Shown here piece by piece: positions 31,157 through 38,540 of a stretch of 64,000 bases of DNA. Made by a program: the position numbers and the translations under genes. Within the stretch, counting starts at the first letter, position 1; each line of letters opens with the position of its first letter. The stretch lies in the IMG/VR virus record IMGVR_UViG_3300032676_000934, positions 1-64,000 of that record; one strand, 5' to 3'. The notes beneath the pieces were generated by a model, which saw only the letters and a list, made by a program, of their open reading frames with translations, made no database searches and was not told where the DNA came from. Origin of the DNA: a virus.

Positions 31157-31725
31157 GCGGCTTCCCCGTCAGTTGCCGGGTGCTCATGAGGGAAGTTCAG
31201 GCGCGCAACCGGTCCAAAGAACGCCAATGCTGCCTTGTCATAGGCGCGGGCAGCCTCCTCAGGAGTTTTGAACCATCCGAGGTAGCGGCGCTCGGGGTCA
31301 GCTATACGCGCCTGATAACCAATGCGATGGTTGCGTTCGCGTTTTTTCTGCACGCCTTTGTAGCCGTTCGCATTCTTGCGTGCTGAATTGCGACAGTTCT
31401 CGCTTCGCGTCGCTGCCCTCAAATTGTCCCGTCGGTTGTCAAGCGTGTTGCGGTTCTTGTGATCTACGTCCCCGCTGATGGCCTGCAACGCTTCGCGATG
31501 GAGGTGGATGGTCTGGCCTGTGCTGAAGCACGTTTCACCCACGCGCCGACTACGGCGGGCATAGTACTGGTGCTGAGGGTTTGTCCCCGCCATCCAGTGA
31601 GATGCTTCAAGAAGGTGCCGGTCTAAAGGGGAAACCAGCGTGACAAAGCCTTTTGTCAAAGGGGACCACGAGTGATCACCGCATGCGCAGTCATGTACGA
31701 CCGGTGGGGAGCTACGCCGCCGCAT
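31153..31725 (-). CDS. HNH homing endonuclease with AP2 domain
   Basis: 190 residues. An HNH core at about 75-110 (LHREALQAISGDVDHKNRNTLDNRRDNLRAATRSENCRNS) is followed by an AP2-type DNA-binding domain (YKGVQKKRERNHRIGYQARIADPERRYLGWFKTPEEAARAYDKAALAFFG). This is the standard layout of HNH-AP2 homing enzymes. Inserted within the replication operon while preserving the 4-base overlap at its 3' side. Confidence 0.9.
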   Translation of the reverse strand: MRRRSSPPVVHDCACGDHSWSPLTKGFVTLVSPLDRHLLEASHWMAGTNPQHQYYARRSRRVGETCFSTGQTIHLHREALQAISGDVDHKNRNTLDNRRDNLRAATRSENCRNSARKNANGYKGVQKKRERNHRIGYQARIADPERRYLGWFKTPEEAARAYDKAALAFFGPVARLNFPHEHPATDGEAA

Positions 31726-32032
31726 AATCCACCTCGCTAAAAAGGTCTGCAGCGGTATCGTCGCTGGGCTTGGCGGGAGGAGACGGGCAGTCGCGACGCG
31801 CGATCTCAGCCTCGGCAGAGGCGATGCAGGACGGGTCGGCGCAGGTGAGTACCCCCGCCGTCGTCAGCGTCTCTCCGTAGCCGTAGCAGGAGCGCTGGCC
31901 GCAGAAGTGACACCAGCGCTCAAGACGGGCGCGGGCGGCGTGCTCCTGCTGCCAACCGATTGACGACAGGTTCTCCGTTCGGAAGAACAACCCGGCCGGC
32001 CCCGGCTGCGTTGGGTCGAACGGCCGCTTCAT
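31712..32032 (-). CDS. zinc-finger-like unknown protein
   Basis: 106 residues. PTQPGPAGLFFRTENLSSIG, then RLERWCHFCGQRSCYGYGETLTTAGVLTCADPSCIASAEAEIA; two CxxC-type pairs suggest zinc binding. It overlaps the HNH-AP2 start by 14 bases, hinting that the homing gene trimmed or replaced the original 3' neighbour. Confidence 0.68.
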   Translation of the reverse strand: MKRPFDPTQPGPAGLFFRTENLSSIGWQQEHAARARLERWCHFCGQRSCYGYGETLTTAGVLTCADPSCIASAEAEIARRDCPSPPAKPSDDTAADLFSEVDYAAA

Positions 32033-32316
32033 GCGGCACCCGTGACTGCCACATAGCTCTGCGCATTGCCGTCACCGAACAGGCCGGCGTCGCATGGAAC
32101 GATCAGACCGCTTTCGACGGCCTGGCGTGCCGAAACCGGGCCGCACTCAGACCCGCTCGGCTCAAACCACCACATCAGAACTTCATCGGTCTCGCCGATG
32201 GCCCGCGGCCGGTAGGCCTTGCAAAGCATCTCGCCGGCTTTCAGACGGTCAATGACGCGAGCAACCCGCTTCGGAAGCGGCTTCGGCTCATCAGCCTTAC
32301 GCTTAGACTTGCTCAT
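32029..32316 (-). CDS. unknown replication-operon protein
   Basis: 95 residues from ATG at 32316 (ATGA overlap). The start SKSKRKADEPKPLPKRVARV is basic, then IDRLKAGEMLCKAYRPRAIGETDEVLMWWFEPSGSECGPVSARQAVESGLIVPCDAGLFG. The middle resembles short phage proteins with a winged-helix-like core (L..GE.LC......G....WF.P.G..V....A..AI..G.L.P.....G). Function unknown. Confidence 0.68.
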   Translation of the reverse strand: MSKSKRKADEPKPLPKRVARVIDRLKAGEMLCKAYRPRAIGETDEVLMWWFEPSGSECGPVSARQAVESGLIVPCDAGLFGDGNAQSYVAVTGAA

Positions 32317-32654
32317 GCCGCGTCCTTTCTGATGCTGAACCGGTTCTCTCGTCTGGCAGCGGCAGCATTGAGCTGCGCCAGCACCTCGTCGCTGCCAGTG
32401 GCCGCATCCCACTCAGGGTCGGCGCCGGGCATGCGGTGAGGCTTGTAAAGTGGCTCCCAAGGCGCCTTGCGCATAAGCCGCAGATAAACTTCGATGACGC
32501 GCTCTCGCGTGTCTGTCTCCAGACAGGCGCGAAACTCTCCCGCTAGTCCTGAGCGCTTCCAGGCCTTGCAATGACCATCGCTGTAGCGCGAGATAGTTAG
32601 GTAGCCAGCCTCAAATTCAGCTAGATAATCGGCGGTTCCGGCGAGGATGGTCAT
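32313..32654 (-). CDS. unknown protein
   Basis: 113 residues: ADYLAEFEAGYLTISRYSDGHCKAWKRSGLAGEFRACLETDTRERVIEVYLRLMRKAPWEPLYKPHRMPG. Mixed alpha/beta, no known motif. Overlaps both neighbours by 4 bases (ATGA). Confidence 0.62.
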   Translation of the reverse strand: MTILAGTADYLAEFEAGYLTISRYSDGHCKAWKRSGLAGEFRACLETDTRERVIEVYLRLMRKAPWEPLYKPHRMPGADPEWDAATGSDEVLAQLNAAAARRENRFSIRKDAA

Positions 32655-33112
32655 GCCTCCCTCCGGACAATGAGGCTGTCGTTGGAGGGAAGACGCCAGT
32701 CTCGGACGGCCTGACGGGCTTCCTCCACCGAGCGGACGACTTTGACTGGGTGCCCGAGATCCTGAAGCGCATCATGGCACTTCTCCTGATCCTCGGACGG
32801 AACTTCCTTCCGAACACCCTTCACGATCGGCGGCTTGACTTCCAGGAACCAAATGCTCGGCGGGAAGTCGGCGGGTCCGATGATGTCGAGATCAGGCCAG
32901 CCAGCGATAGCTCCCATGCGCTTCTCACGGCGACCCTGCTGCATGCTGCGGGGCTTGTTCGGCGTGTGCTTGACCCGCCAACCGTGCGGCAGCGTTGTGC
33001 GCAGGTAATCGAGGATCGCGACATGAACCGGGGCTTCCCGATCCACCCTGGCGCGCTTCTTCGCTGCGTCGGCTCGGCGCTGCTGCAAAGCTATGGCAGA
33101 TGATGCGACCAT
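32651..33112 (-). CDS. VRR-NUC nuclease
   Basis: 153 residues. PD-(D/E)XK layout: Glu26 in the first helix (REAPVHVAILDYLRT), GWPDLDIIGP with Asp74, FLEVKPP with Glu91 and Lys93, then SEDQEKCHDALQDLGHPVKVVRSVEEA with Gln109. This is the VRR-NUC family, often a junction- or flap-cutting enzyme in phage recombination and replication. Confidence 0.87.
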   Translation of the reverse strand: MVASSAIALQQRRADAAKKRARVDREAPVHVAILDYLRTTLPHGWRVKHTPNKPRSMQQGRREKRMGAIAGWPDLDIIGPADFPPSIWFLEVKPPIVKGVRKEVPSEDQEKCHDALQDLGHPVKVVRSVEEARQAVRDWRLPSNDSLIVRREA

Positions 33113-33132
33113 GGGGCCTCGTGCTGTGAGGA

Positions 33133-33366
33133 TTAGAAGGGGCTCGGCGGGACGAGCATCGGGAAGCCGAGGCGCGACGCCCGCTCGACAAAGGCCGCGT
33201 AACGATGCGCGCGGCCGTACATCTCCAGCGCGCAGACGTACTTCTCGACCGTCCGGCGGTTGAAGCCGGTCATCTCAGCGATGACCCGCACCGGCACGTT
33301 CTGGCTGTACAGCTCGCGCATGCGGCGCACGTCGCTGGTCATCAGTTGACGCGGCGCGCTAATCAT
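33133..33366 (-). CDS. small helix-turn-helix protein
   Basis: 77 residues from ATG at 33366. SDVRRMRELYSQNVPVRVIAEMTGFNRRTVEKYVCALEMYG contains a clear helix-turn-helix (VRVIAEMTGFNRRTVEKYV). The longer frame to 33546 shadows the next gene. Probably a DNA-binding regulator or origin accessory. Confidence 0.7.
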   Translation of the reverse strand: MISAPRQLMTSDVRRMRELYSQNVPVRVIAEMTGFNRRTVEKYVCALEMYGRAHRYAAFVERASRLGFPMLVPPSPF

Positions 33367-33755
33367 TGCCCGTCCTTGTCCACCAGACGAGCCACCACGG
33401 CAGGGACTTTCCCTGCTCGCGATACTGAACGGCCCGCGTCCACATCCAGGCGTCCAGTCGTGCCTTGAGCCATCGCATGCTCCCCCCTCCCGAGCGCGAA
33501 GAACCGCGCCCTCTGAAGATCCGCTTCCGCCTCCCAGCGCTCGCATTCGCGGGCGTAGCGCTCCTGGATGGCGAGGTACGTGTCAGCGTCGGGCCGCACC
33601 GGCTGACGGCCTAAGAACTTGCGGACCCAAGATCCGCTTTCCCCGATCTGCCGGCCCACGTCGTCGTAGGCGTGCATCTTCGACCCCACGCGGCGCGCAG
33701 CGCGCTCAACGAGGGCGGAGAGGATCGGAAGGGTGGCGCTAGCTGCGCTTTGCAT
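33363..33755 (-). CDS. unknown protein, regulator-like N-terminus
   Basis: 130 residues from ATG at 33755. AASATLPILSALVERAARRVGSKMHAYDDVGRQIGESGSWVRKFLGRQPVRPDADTYLAIQERYARECERWEAEADLQRAR resembles a lambda-repressor-like or Cro-like helix-turn-helix (DDVGRQIGESGSWVRKFL). The C-terminal part is low complexity. ATGA overlap with the next gene. Confidence 0.65.
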   Translation of the reverse strand: MQSAASATLPILSALVERAARRVGSKMHAYDDVGRQIGESGSWVRKFLGRQPVRPDADTYLAIQERYARECERWEAEADLQRARFFALGRGEHAMAQGTTGRLDVDAGRSVSRAGKVPAVVARLVDKDGQ

Positions 33756-34034
33756 TGTCCGTTTCCGGCCAAAATCTGTCCGCCACACGACAGGGCTCCA
33801 TGGTCGATTGCTGGTCGACACGGAGGAGCCGCAGATGGCCGGACTCGACAGGAAGGGGGGTACGCGACGTGACTACAGTGACCGCGCATGGACCTCGCTG
33901 GACCATGAATGTGCGGTTCGAGAGAGCGGGCGTGCGTACAGACCGTGCAAGGTCCACGACCGTCCGCATGTGAGCGAGCGTCCGGGCTGCAACCCGTCCA
34001 ATCGCAAAGAGGATGGAAAGTGATGGCGAAGGGA
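33756..34034. other. gap with possible small rightward gene
   Basis: 279 bases without a leftward gene. The only supported candidate is a rightward frame at 33835-34023 (separate entry). No inverted repeat, tRNA or clear promoter was noticed. It may hold regulatory sequence for the leftward gene starting at 33755. Confidence 0.4.
33835..34023 (+). CDS. possible 62-residue protein on opposite strand
   Basis: ATG at 33835 has GGAGGA seven bases upstream. The product is charged: MAGLDRKGGTRRDYSDRAWT, with three Cys (ECAV, YRPCKVHDRP, RPGCNPS). It is the only gene candidate in the gap, but against the direction of both neighbours. It could be a chance frame. Confidence 0.35.
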   Translation: MAGLDRKGGTRRDYSDRAWTSLDHECAVRESGRAYRPCKVHDRPHVSERPGCNPSNRKEDGK

Positions 34035-34580
34035 TCATTGCGATACCTCCGCCCAATCGGCGGCCCACAGAAGCTCAGCCGCCGCAATCGGGCAGTCGGG
34101 CTTGGCGACATCCAAGCCCTCAAAGATCGCCTGCACCTTGTGTACGGCGAACCAGACCGACGAGTGATCTCGGCGGCCGATACGATGACCGATCTGAGGC
34201 AGGCTCAGCAGGGTGTAGTTCTTGGCGATCCAGCAGAGGATGTGCCGCGCCTTGATCTGATGCGGCCGGCGACGATGCGCAGCGATCTCCAAGGCAGAGA
34301 CGCCAGTGACGGCAACGACGATGGCCGTCAGGCGCTTCATCGGGAACGGCTTCTGATCCTCAAAGTCCTCCGGGCGAACGGGCTTCGGAGGGAGGAAGCC
34401 CTTCTCGCCTATCTCCGCCTCCGTCCTCGGCTTCGGAGCGGGCGCCTTGATCGAGCCCTGAGGCTTCGGGACGGACTTCAGATGCGGACCGCGCACCAAG
34501 GCCATATCGACGAGCGGCGCCTTTGGGCGATTGTCGCCGAAGCTCACGCGAGCGGTCTCAAAGGGACGGAAGCCAGACAT
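34035..34580 (-). CDS. DnaA domain IV-like DNA-binding protein
   Basis: 181 residues. N-terminal 80 are basic and Pro-rich. Residues 95-160: SALEIAAHRRRPHQIKARHILCWIAKNYTLLSLPQIGHRIGRRDHSSVWFAVHKVQAIFEG, matching the DnaA DnaA-box-binding domain including GRRDHSSV. No AAA+ domain, so it can bind but not open an origin. It may direct host DnaA/DnaB to the phage origin or compete for host DnaA boxes. Confidence 0.85.
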   Translation of the reverse strand: MSGFRPFETARVSFGDNRPKAPLVDMALVRGPHLKSVPKPQGSIKAPAPKPRTEAEIGEKGFLPPKPVRPEDFEDQKPFPMKRLTAIVVAVTGVSALEIAAHRRRPHQIKARHILCWIAKNYTLLSLPQIGHRIGRRDHSSVWFAVHKVQAIFEGLDVAKPDCPIAAAELLWAADWAEVSQ

Positions 34581-34814
34581 TCAACCGATCTCCGATCCGT
34601 TGGCTTCGGTGACAGCGCACAGCTCAGCGAGACGGCGGGCCATGAGACGGGCGCGCTCGACCGGAATGGCGGTGCTGACGTAGTGGCGCCCCCGGTTGCC
34701 GAGCTTGACGACGTAGATCCGGCCGTGGGCGGCGATGAAGCGGATCTGGCCGCCATCCGCCGTCTCGAGGACGTGCTTGAAAGTCGTCTCAGCCGTATCA
34801 GTGAGAGCGGACAT
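34581..34814 (-). CDS. unknown small protein
   Basis: 77 residues from ATG at 34814: SALTDTAETTFKHVLETADGGQIRFIAAHGRIYVVKLGNRGRHYVSTAIPVERARLMARRLAELCAV. Beta-rich middle, helical end. An alternative start at 34829 overlaps the previous gene. Function unknown. Confidence 0.62.
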   Translation of the reverse strand: MSALTDTAETTFKHVLETADGGQIRFIAAHGRIYVVKLGNRGRHYVSTAIPVERARLMARRLAELCAVTEANGSEIG

Positions 34815-34815
34815 G

Positions 34816-35382
34816 CTAAGCCGCCCCATGAGTAGCGCGCTGCGCGGAGGCAGCCGCGAAGGCGACCGAGTTGCCGCGCTTCAGATACCGGACGACCCGA
34901 GCTGCAACGTGCTCGTCCTGCGTGCGCGCCGTGTGCTCGTAAAGTTCGAACAGATGGTCCGGCACCCAGGCTGGGACCTCGACAGGCTCCCACGTCTTGA
35001 ACCGGATCAGCCGATCGTTCTCCAGATCGTTGCGCTGGCCCTGGAACGCGGCCTCGCCTCGGGTCGTCTTCACCTTGACGCCCTTCGGGGGACGCAAGCC
35101 GAAGCAGGCGCGCTCAACGATGTTGACCGAGGTGCCCAGACGCTCGGCGATGATCGGGTAGGACACCCATTCGGTTTCGCGGATGCGGCGGATCTCAGCA
35201 CGCAGAGCCACAGAGCCCGGAACAACCGACCGATGGGTGTTGATCACCTTGGCGACGTCAGAGCCCTTGAGCCCCGGCGCACGGCCGAACCGGCGGAACT
35301 TCTCAGCGACCCGTGTCGGGTTGTAGCCTTCATCGTAGAGGGCCTGCGCTTCGGCGATATCGGAGGGCGACCAGATCATCAC
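34816..35382 (-). CDS. helix-turn-helix DNA-binding protein
   Basis: 188 residues. IWSPSDIAEAQALYDEGYNPTRVAEKFRRFGRAPGLKGSDVAKVINTH resembles the GcrA-like/Myb-like helix pattern. A second possible helix-turn-helix is at RETEWVSYPIIAERLGTSVNIVERACFG. Two such motifs suggest a sequence-specific regulator. Role unknown. Confidence 0.65.
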   Translation of the reverse strand: MMIWSPSDIAEAQALYDEGYNPTRVAEKFRRFGRAPGLKGSDVAKVINTHRSVVPGSVALRAEIRRIRETEWVSYPIIAERLGTSVNIVERACFGLRPPKGVKVKTTRGEAAFQGQRNDLENDRLIRFKTWEPVEVPAWVPDHLFELYEHTARTQDEHVAARVVRYLKRGNSVAFAAASAQRATHGAA

Positions 35383-35678
35383 TCGGCTGCCTCGCGTATG
35401 TGCGCGCCTACGTGCGAGGCGGCGCGATGGTAGGCGGTGCGATACAGGTCGAGCAGAGCTTCCTGCTCGGCCGCCTTGGCGCTGTCCTTCTCGGCCTTCC
35501 GGATCTCACGGACGAGCGCGCCCATGGCCGACTTGTCGAAGCCGTCCGAGCGAGCCTCGGCGTAGATCTCCTTCTTCGCCTCATTGAGGTCGTCCTGCTC
35601 CTGATGGACCCGCAAGATGCGGTCGACGTAGGAGCGCAGGACGCGATCGGCTGTGCCGTCGAAGGGCTCGTCGGACAT
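35379..35678 (-). CDS. GapR-like DNA-binding protein (DUF2312)
   Basis: 99 residues: LRSYVDRILRVHQEQDDLNEAKKEIYAEARSDGFDKSAMGALVREIRKAEKDSAKAAEQEALLDLYRTAYHRA. This follows GapR: L...I.RIER...E...L...IK.VYAEAK..GFD...LR..IR.R......R.E.E.LLDLYL.AL. GapR binds overtwisted DNA ahead of replication forks in alphaproteobacteria. A phage copy in the replication operon suggests it aids or redirects replication. Confidence 0.82.
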   Translation of the reverse strand: MSDEPFDGTADRVLRSYVDRILRVHQEQDDLNEAKKEIYAEARSDGFDKSAMGALVREIRKAEKDSAKAAEQEALLDLYRTAYHRAASHVGAHIREAAE

Positions 35679-35854
35679 CAGCCGGCCATCCGAGCGAGCA
35701 GCAGGAACAGCAGGCCGATGCTGGCGAGGCTGAAGAGAACGTCAGCTCCGACGGACAAGGCAGCCACGTGGCCGCTCTTCACCACGAAGGCCGAGCCAAG
35801 CAAAGCTGATGCGAGGCACCAGCAGCCAATGAACGTGAGGACAAGCCAAGTCAC
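35678..35854 (-). CDS. 58-residue membrane protein
   Basis: GTG at 35854 overlaps the preceding stop (GTGA). Two hydrophobic segments: TWLVLTFIGCWCLASALLGS and VLFSLASIGLLFLLLARMAG. A longer frame to 36004 shadows the Cro-like gene. Located in the early leftward operon next to the immunity region, a site where exclusion proteins occur. Function unknown. Confidence 0.62.
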   Translation of the reverse strand: MTWLVLTFIGCWCLASALLGSAFVVKSGHVAALSVGADVLFSLASIGLLFLLLARMAG

Positions 35855-36105
35855 GCGGCAGCTCCCGAGCGAGAGGATGAAGCAGAGCCCCGAGATACGC
35901 CGGCCATGCGCCACAACTCGTCGGGGGCACGGAGCCCCTTCGACTTCAAAGCATCGCGTATCGCGACGTAGGTGTTGGCCGGAAGGCGGTCCGTAGCGGT
36001 CCAATTCCAGACCGCGTTCTCTGTCAGATCGAACATGGCAGACACCTTGCGGGCGCCGCCAAGGGCCTTCACGACAGCTCGAACATCAGGGAGTGCCTTG
36101 CTCAT
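35851..36105 (-). CDS. Cro-like repressor
   Basis: 84 residues from ATG at 36105: ALPDVRAVVKALGGARKVSAMFDLTENAVWNWTATDRLPANTYVAIRDALKSKGLRAPDELWRM. This is a Cro/YdaS-type helix-turn-helix (ARKVSAMFDLTENAVWNWTATDRLP). First gene of the leftward operon, divergent from the cI-like gene, with an operator in between. It would switch the phage to lytic growth. Confidence 0.82.
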   Translation of the reverse strand: MSKALPDVRAVVKALGGARKVSAMFDLTENAVWNWTATDRLPANTYVAIRDALKSKGLRAPDELWRMAGVSRGSASSSRSGAAA

Positions 36106-36193
36106 GCCAATGACGTTACCAAAGCAAATTGGGTACGGCAAGCCCGAAAAGGCCTTGGTAGAGCAAAATTCCTTGGGTGCGCATAATTCGCGC
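36106..36193. promoter_or_regulatory. immunity operator region between cro-like and cI-like genes
   Basis: Contains TACCAAAGCAAATTGGGTA (36117-36135), an imperfect 19-bp palindrome identical in plan to the site at 36888-36906. A weaker copy (CCCGAA...TTGGTA, 36142-36160) lies 25 bases on. Leftward and cI promoters must lie here, but no convincing hexamers are seen. The cI-like start is followed closely upstream by CATAAT. Confidence 0.7.
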
Positions 36194-36520
36194 ATGCCAA
36201 AAACGTCGAAGATCCGGGCTGAGGATGTGGCCGCCATCGCGGCGCGGCTTAAGGCTCTCCGTGCGGCGACGGGCTTAAGCCAGGAGGCCTTCGCCAAGCA
36301 GGTAGGGCTTGGCTACAAGCAGTGGGGCAACTTTGAGAGTGCGAGTGGCCGCATCGGATTGGATGCCGCACTCACCCTCACGCGCGAGCTGAAGGTGCCG
36401 CTGGACTGGATCTATCTCGGCGAGGAAGCCTGGCTCCCGGCCGGCTTGAGAGACAAGATCCGGCAGAAGATGGCCGCGCAGGAAAGCGACGAGCAGGACG
36501 ACAAGGCTACCCGCGCCTGA
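36194..36520 (+). CDS. cI-like repressor (XRE family)
   Basis: 108 residues from ATG at 36194: SKIRAEDVAAIAARLKALRAATGLSQEAFAKQVGLGYKQWGNFESASGRIGLDAALTLTRELKVPLDWIYLGEEAWLP. Classic lambda-repressor helix-turn-helix (LSQEAFAKQVGLGYKQWGNFE). There is no S24 peptidase domain, so induction would not be by RecA-driven self-cleavage; an antirepressor such as the one at 48047 could replace it. Confidence 0.85.
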   Translation: MPKTSKIRAEDVAAIAARLKALRAATGLSQEAFAKQVGLGYKQWGNFESASGRIGLDAALTLTRELKVPLDWIYLGEEAWLPAGLRDKIRQKMAAQESDEQDDKATRA

Positions 36521-36740
36521 CGAACGGCACGACGTCGGGCGGCTCGCCGCCTCGCGGAGCCTCAGGTTCCGACTCGATCCATGCGTAAGGCATGTTGCGG
36601 TGCCACTTCACCAATTCCTGCATGTAGGCGATCACCTGATCAGCCTCGTCTAGGTCCGTCGGGACCTGCAGAAAGAGACCCATGGCGAGCCGCTTGAGGG
36701 CCGCATCGTCGGTCGTCTTGGGCGGGTCCTTTCGTGGCAT
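36507..36740 (-). CDS. small unknown protein facing the cI-like gene
   Basis: 77 residues: DPPKTTDDAALKRLAMGLFLQVPTDLDEADQVIAYMQELVKWHRNMPYAWIESEPE. Mostly helical. Convergent with the repressor and overlapping its end by 14 bases, so its transcript would be antisense to the cI-like 3' end. Function unknown. Confidence 0.55.
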   Translation of the reverse strand: MPRKDPPKTTDDAALKRLAMGLFLQVPTDLDEADQVIAYMQELVKWHRNMPYAWIESEPEAPRGGEPPDVVPFVRRG

Positions 36741-36855
36741 CGCTCACCCTTCTGTTCCGCAAAAGTTCTAATTCAAAACGGCGGGAAGTCCATGCCTGTC
36801 ATGGCTGTCATCCAGGATCGATTGCCTACAGCTCGCGACCTGCCGAATATGTGCG

Positions 36856-36906
36856 CGCCCAAGAAAATTTGGTGAAAGGGCTTGCGCTACCCAAGCAGCC
36901 TGGGTA
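36856..36906 (+). promoter_or_regulatory. operators and probable promoter of rightward early operon
   Basis: Two 19-bp sites: CGCCCAAGAAAATTTGGTG (36856-36874) and the near-perfect palindrome TACCCAAGCAGCCTGGGTA (36888-36906). Both match the site beside the cro-like gene. TTGCGC (36883-36888), 17 bases, TAAGTT (36905-36910) is a possible promoter overlapped by the second operator. Repressor bound here would block the early genes starting at 36943. Confidence 0.68.
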
Positions 36907-36942
36907 AGTTAGGGTCATCGCAGCCGCCCTGGAGCGAAGCCG

Positions 36943-37182
36943 ATGACCCCGCCTCCCGCCGACCACATCATTCTCGCTCTCGGCATCATCGCCCCCTGTC
37001 TGACGCTCGTCGGGGTGTGGGCTACCGTCGATACGGCTCGACTTTTGGCCGAGTACCGTCGCGACTGCCCCCAACTTACGGGTAGCAAATTCGGTTGCAC
37101 GGCTACCGAGGGTAGAGTTTACGACTCAGCCGATCTGTACGCCATCAAATGTGAAATAAGCGAGCGCGGGGAGGTGCTGTGA
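36943..37182 (+). CDS. small membrane protein, first rightward early gene
   Basis: 79 residues. A hydrophobic helix at 8-27 (IILALGIIAPCLTLVGVWAT), then VDTARLLAEYRRDCPQLTGSKFGCTATEGRVYDSADLYAIKCEISERGEVL. The C-terminal part is polar with three Cys. ATG follows the early promoter by about 30 bases. Function unknown. Confidence 0.65.
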   Translation: MTPPPADHIILALGIIAPCLTLVGVWATVDTARLLAEYRRDCPQLTGSKFGCTATEGRVYDSADLYAIKCEISERGEVL

Positions 37183-37568
37183 TGCCCTCCCCGCAGTTCC
37201 CGGACGGGTATTGGGCCGTTGAAGGCCGCAACGAGTATCGCGAACCTTGCTTCGTTCTTCACAACGTCAGGTTTGGAATTCTATCGGATCACGACTGTTT
37301 GGCGGAAGCTGTTTTCGCCGCGCAGGACCATGCGGATGAATTAGCTGACGAATACTCGGCCGAAGGGGCGGATATTGCAGAGGCGGCCTTTAATAGGAGC
37401 CTCGACAGCATACACGCCATGATTGCCGGCCTGATCGTCCAGCCGCTTCCTGGCGACGATGAGGCTCGGGGTGAGCAGCGTGCGGTTCGGGCTGCTTTGG
37501 CGGCCATCAATGCGATCGGCAAGGCGCCAGCTGCTGCGATCCTCGCTGAGATCGGGGAGGCCGCCTGA
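37179..37568 (+). CDS. unknown early protein
   Basis: 129 residues: PDGYWAVEGRNEYREPCFVLHNVRFGILSDHDCLAEAVFAAQDHADELADEYSAEGADIAEAAFNRSLDSIHAMIAGL. Helical C-terminal half. Overlaps both neighbours. Function unknown. Confidence 0.62.
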   Translation: MMPSPQFPDGYWAVEGRNEYREPCFVLHNVRFGILSDHDCLAEAVFAAQDHADELADEYSAEGADIAEAAFNRSLDSIHAMIAGLIVQPLPGDDEARGEQRAVRAALAAINAIGKAPAAAILAEIGEAA

Positions 37569-37750
37569 TGACCAGCATCCTCGGTCTAATAATTTGCTTC
37601 TGCTGGGGCATGTTTGCCGCAGCAATGGGCCATGTTGTCTTCTACTCGCTCGGCGACACCCTAGTGGTCATTCTGCCGTGCTTCGCGTTTGGACCAGCGA
37701 TCAGGTGTTGGTCGCGGGAATTCTCGGGGGGCAACAATGCCCTTCGCTGA
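37568..37750 (+). CDS. small membrane protein
   Basis: 60 residues with two hydrophobic segments (SILGLIICFCWGMFAAAMGH, VVFYSLGDTLVVILPCFAFG). Overlaps the HNH gene start by 14 bases. Function unknown. Confidence 0.58.
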   Translation: MTSILGLIICFCWGMFAAAMGHVVFYSLGDTLVVILPCFAFGPAIRCWSREFSGGNNALR

Positions 37751-38129
37751 CATCGGAACGTCTAAGCGCCTCGCGATGTCTCAAGGCCGCATCCTGCGGA
37801 TCTGGGAAGCTAGCAAGGGCATCTGCTGCCTCTGCGATAAGCCCATCCAAGGCACCAAAGACACTTGGTACGTCGAGCATATCCGAGCCCTGGAGCTAGG
37901 GGGCAAGGACACCGACGATAACTGCGGCCCGGCTCACTACACCTGCAAGTCGGCCAAGGACGCTGACGACCATTCTCGCGCCGCCGAGGCGAAGCGCGAG
38001 AAGGCTGCCGAGCTTGGGATACCTAAGCGCAGCACGATCAAGTCGGCCGGCTTCAAGAAGTCGGCTCCGCGCCGTCCCGCGACGACGCCCCTCAACAAGT
38101 GGACCGGTCCAGCTTTCCCTTCTCGCTGA
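37737..38129 (+). CDS. HNH endonuclease
   Basis: 130 residues from ATG at 37737. GRILRIWEASKGICCLCDKPIQ, then WYVEHIRALELGGKDTDDNCGPAHYTCKSAKDADDHSRAAEAKREKA. This is the HNH core with CxxC zinc pair, VEHI and N...H..C residues, typical of DNA-cutting HNH phage proteins (also used near cos sites). Early-operon position favours nuclease or homing roles. Confidence 0.8.
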   Translation: MPFADIGTSKRLAMSQGRILRIWEASKGICCLCDKPIQGTKDTWYVEHIRALELGGKDTDDNCGPAHYTCKSAKDADDHSRAAEAKREKAAELGIPKRSTIKSAGFKKSAPRRPATTPLNKWTGPAFPSR

Positions 38130-38143
38130 AGAAGGACGCTTCG

Positions 38144-38224
38144 ATGCTCCTCAATCTAGTCCCTGGGCTGATCTGCTTCGCCTTCGCAGCCCGGATCTTT
38201 TTCAACCTCCTGATCGGATTTTGA
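38144..38224 (+). CDS. 26-residue hydrophobic peptide
   Basis: MLLNLVPGLICFAFAARIFF followed by NLLIGF. AAGGA eight bases upstream of the ATG, and the stop is 2 bases before the next ATG. A single membrane span. Role unknown. Confidence 0.5.
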   Translation: MLLNLVPGLICFAFAARIFFNLLIGF

Positions 38225-38226
38225 CC

Positions 38227-38538
38227 ATGTGCTATTTGGTTTCTCCGTCCGACGATGCCCCCGAGCCACGCAACCTGCCGAACCGGCTCAGCCCCGTTCG
38301 CCTGCGCCGCGAGCGTGACGACCTCCACAACCTGACGGGCGATGTCGTCCGCATGCTGGAGGGCCATCAGGCCGGCGACGCTGGCTTCACGGGCGCCGGC
38401 ACTCGCCTGACCCTGGCCGCGACGCTGAACGCCCTTGAGGGCTTCATCCAGCGCGTCCGTGATGTCGAGGCCGAGGTTCTTCCGCGTCCTGTCGGTTCTG
38501 ACCGGCTGCCGGCTGTCGCTTCTGTCGGGAGCCTCTAG
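38227..38538 (+). CDS. unknown early protein
   Basis: 103 residues from ATG at 38227: DDAPEPRNLPNRLSPVRLRRERDDLHNLTGDVVRMLEGHQAGDAGFTGAGTRLTLAATLNALEGFIQRVRD. Helical. Function unknown. Confidence 0.58.
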   Translation: MCYLVSPSDDAPEPRNLPNRLSPVRLRRERDDLHNLTGDVVRMLEGHQAGDAGFTGAGTRLTLAATLNALEGFIQRVRDVEAEVLPRPVGSDRLPAVASVGSL

Positions 38539-38540
38539 TC

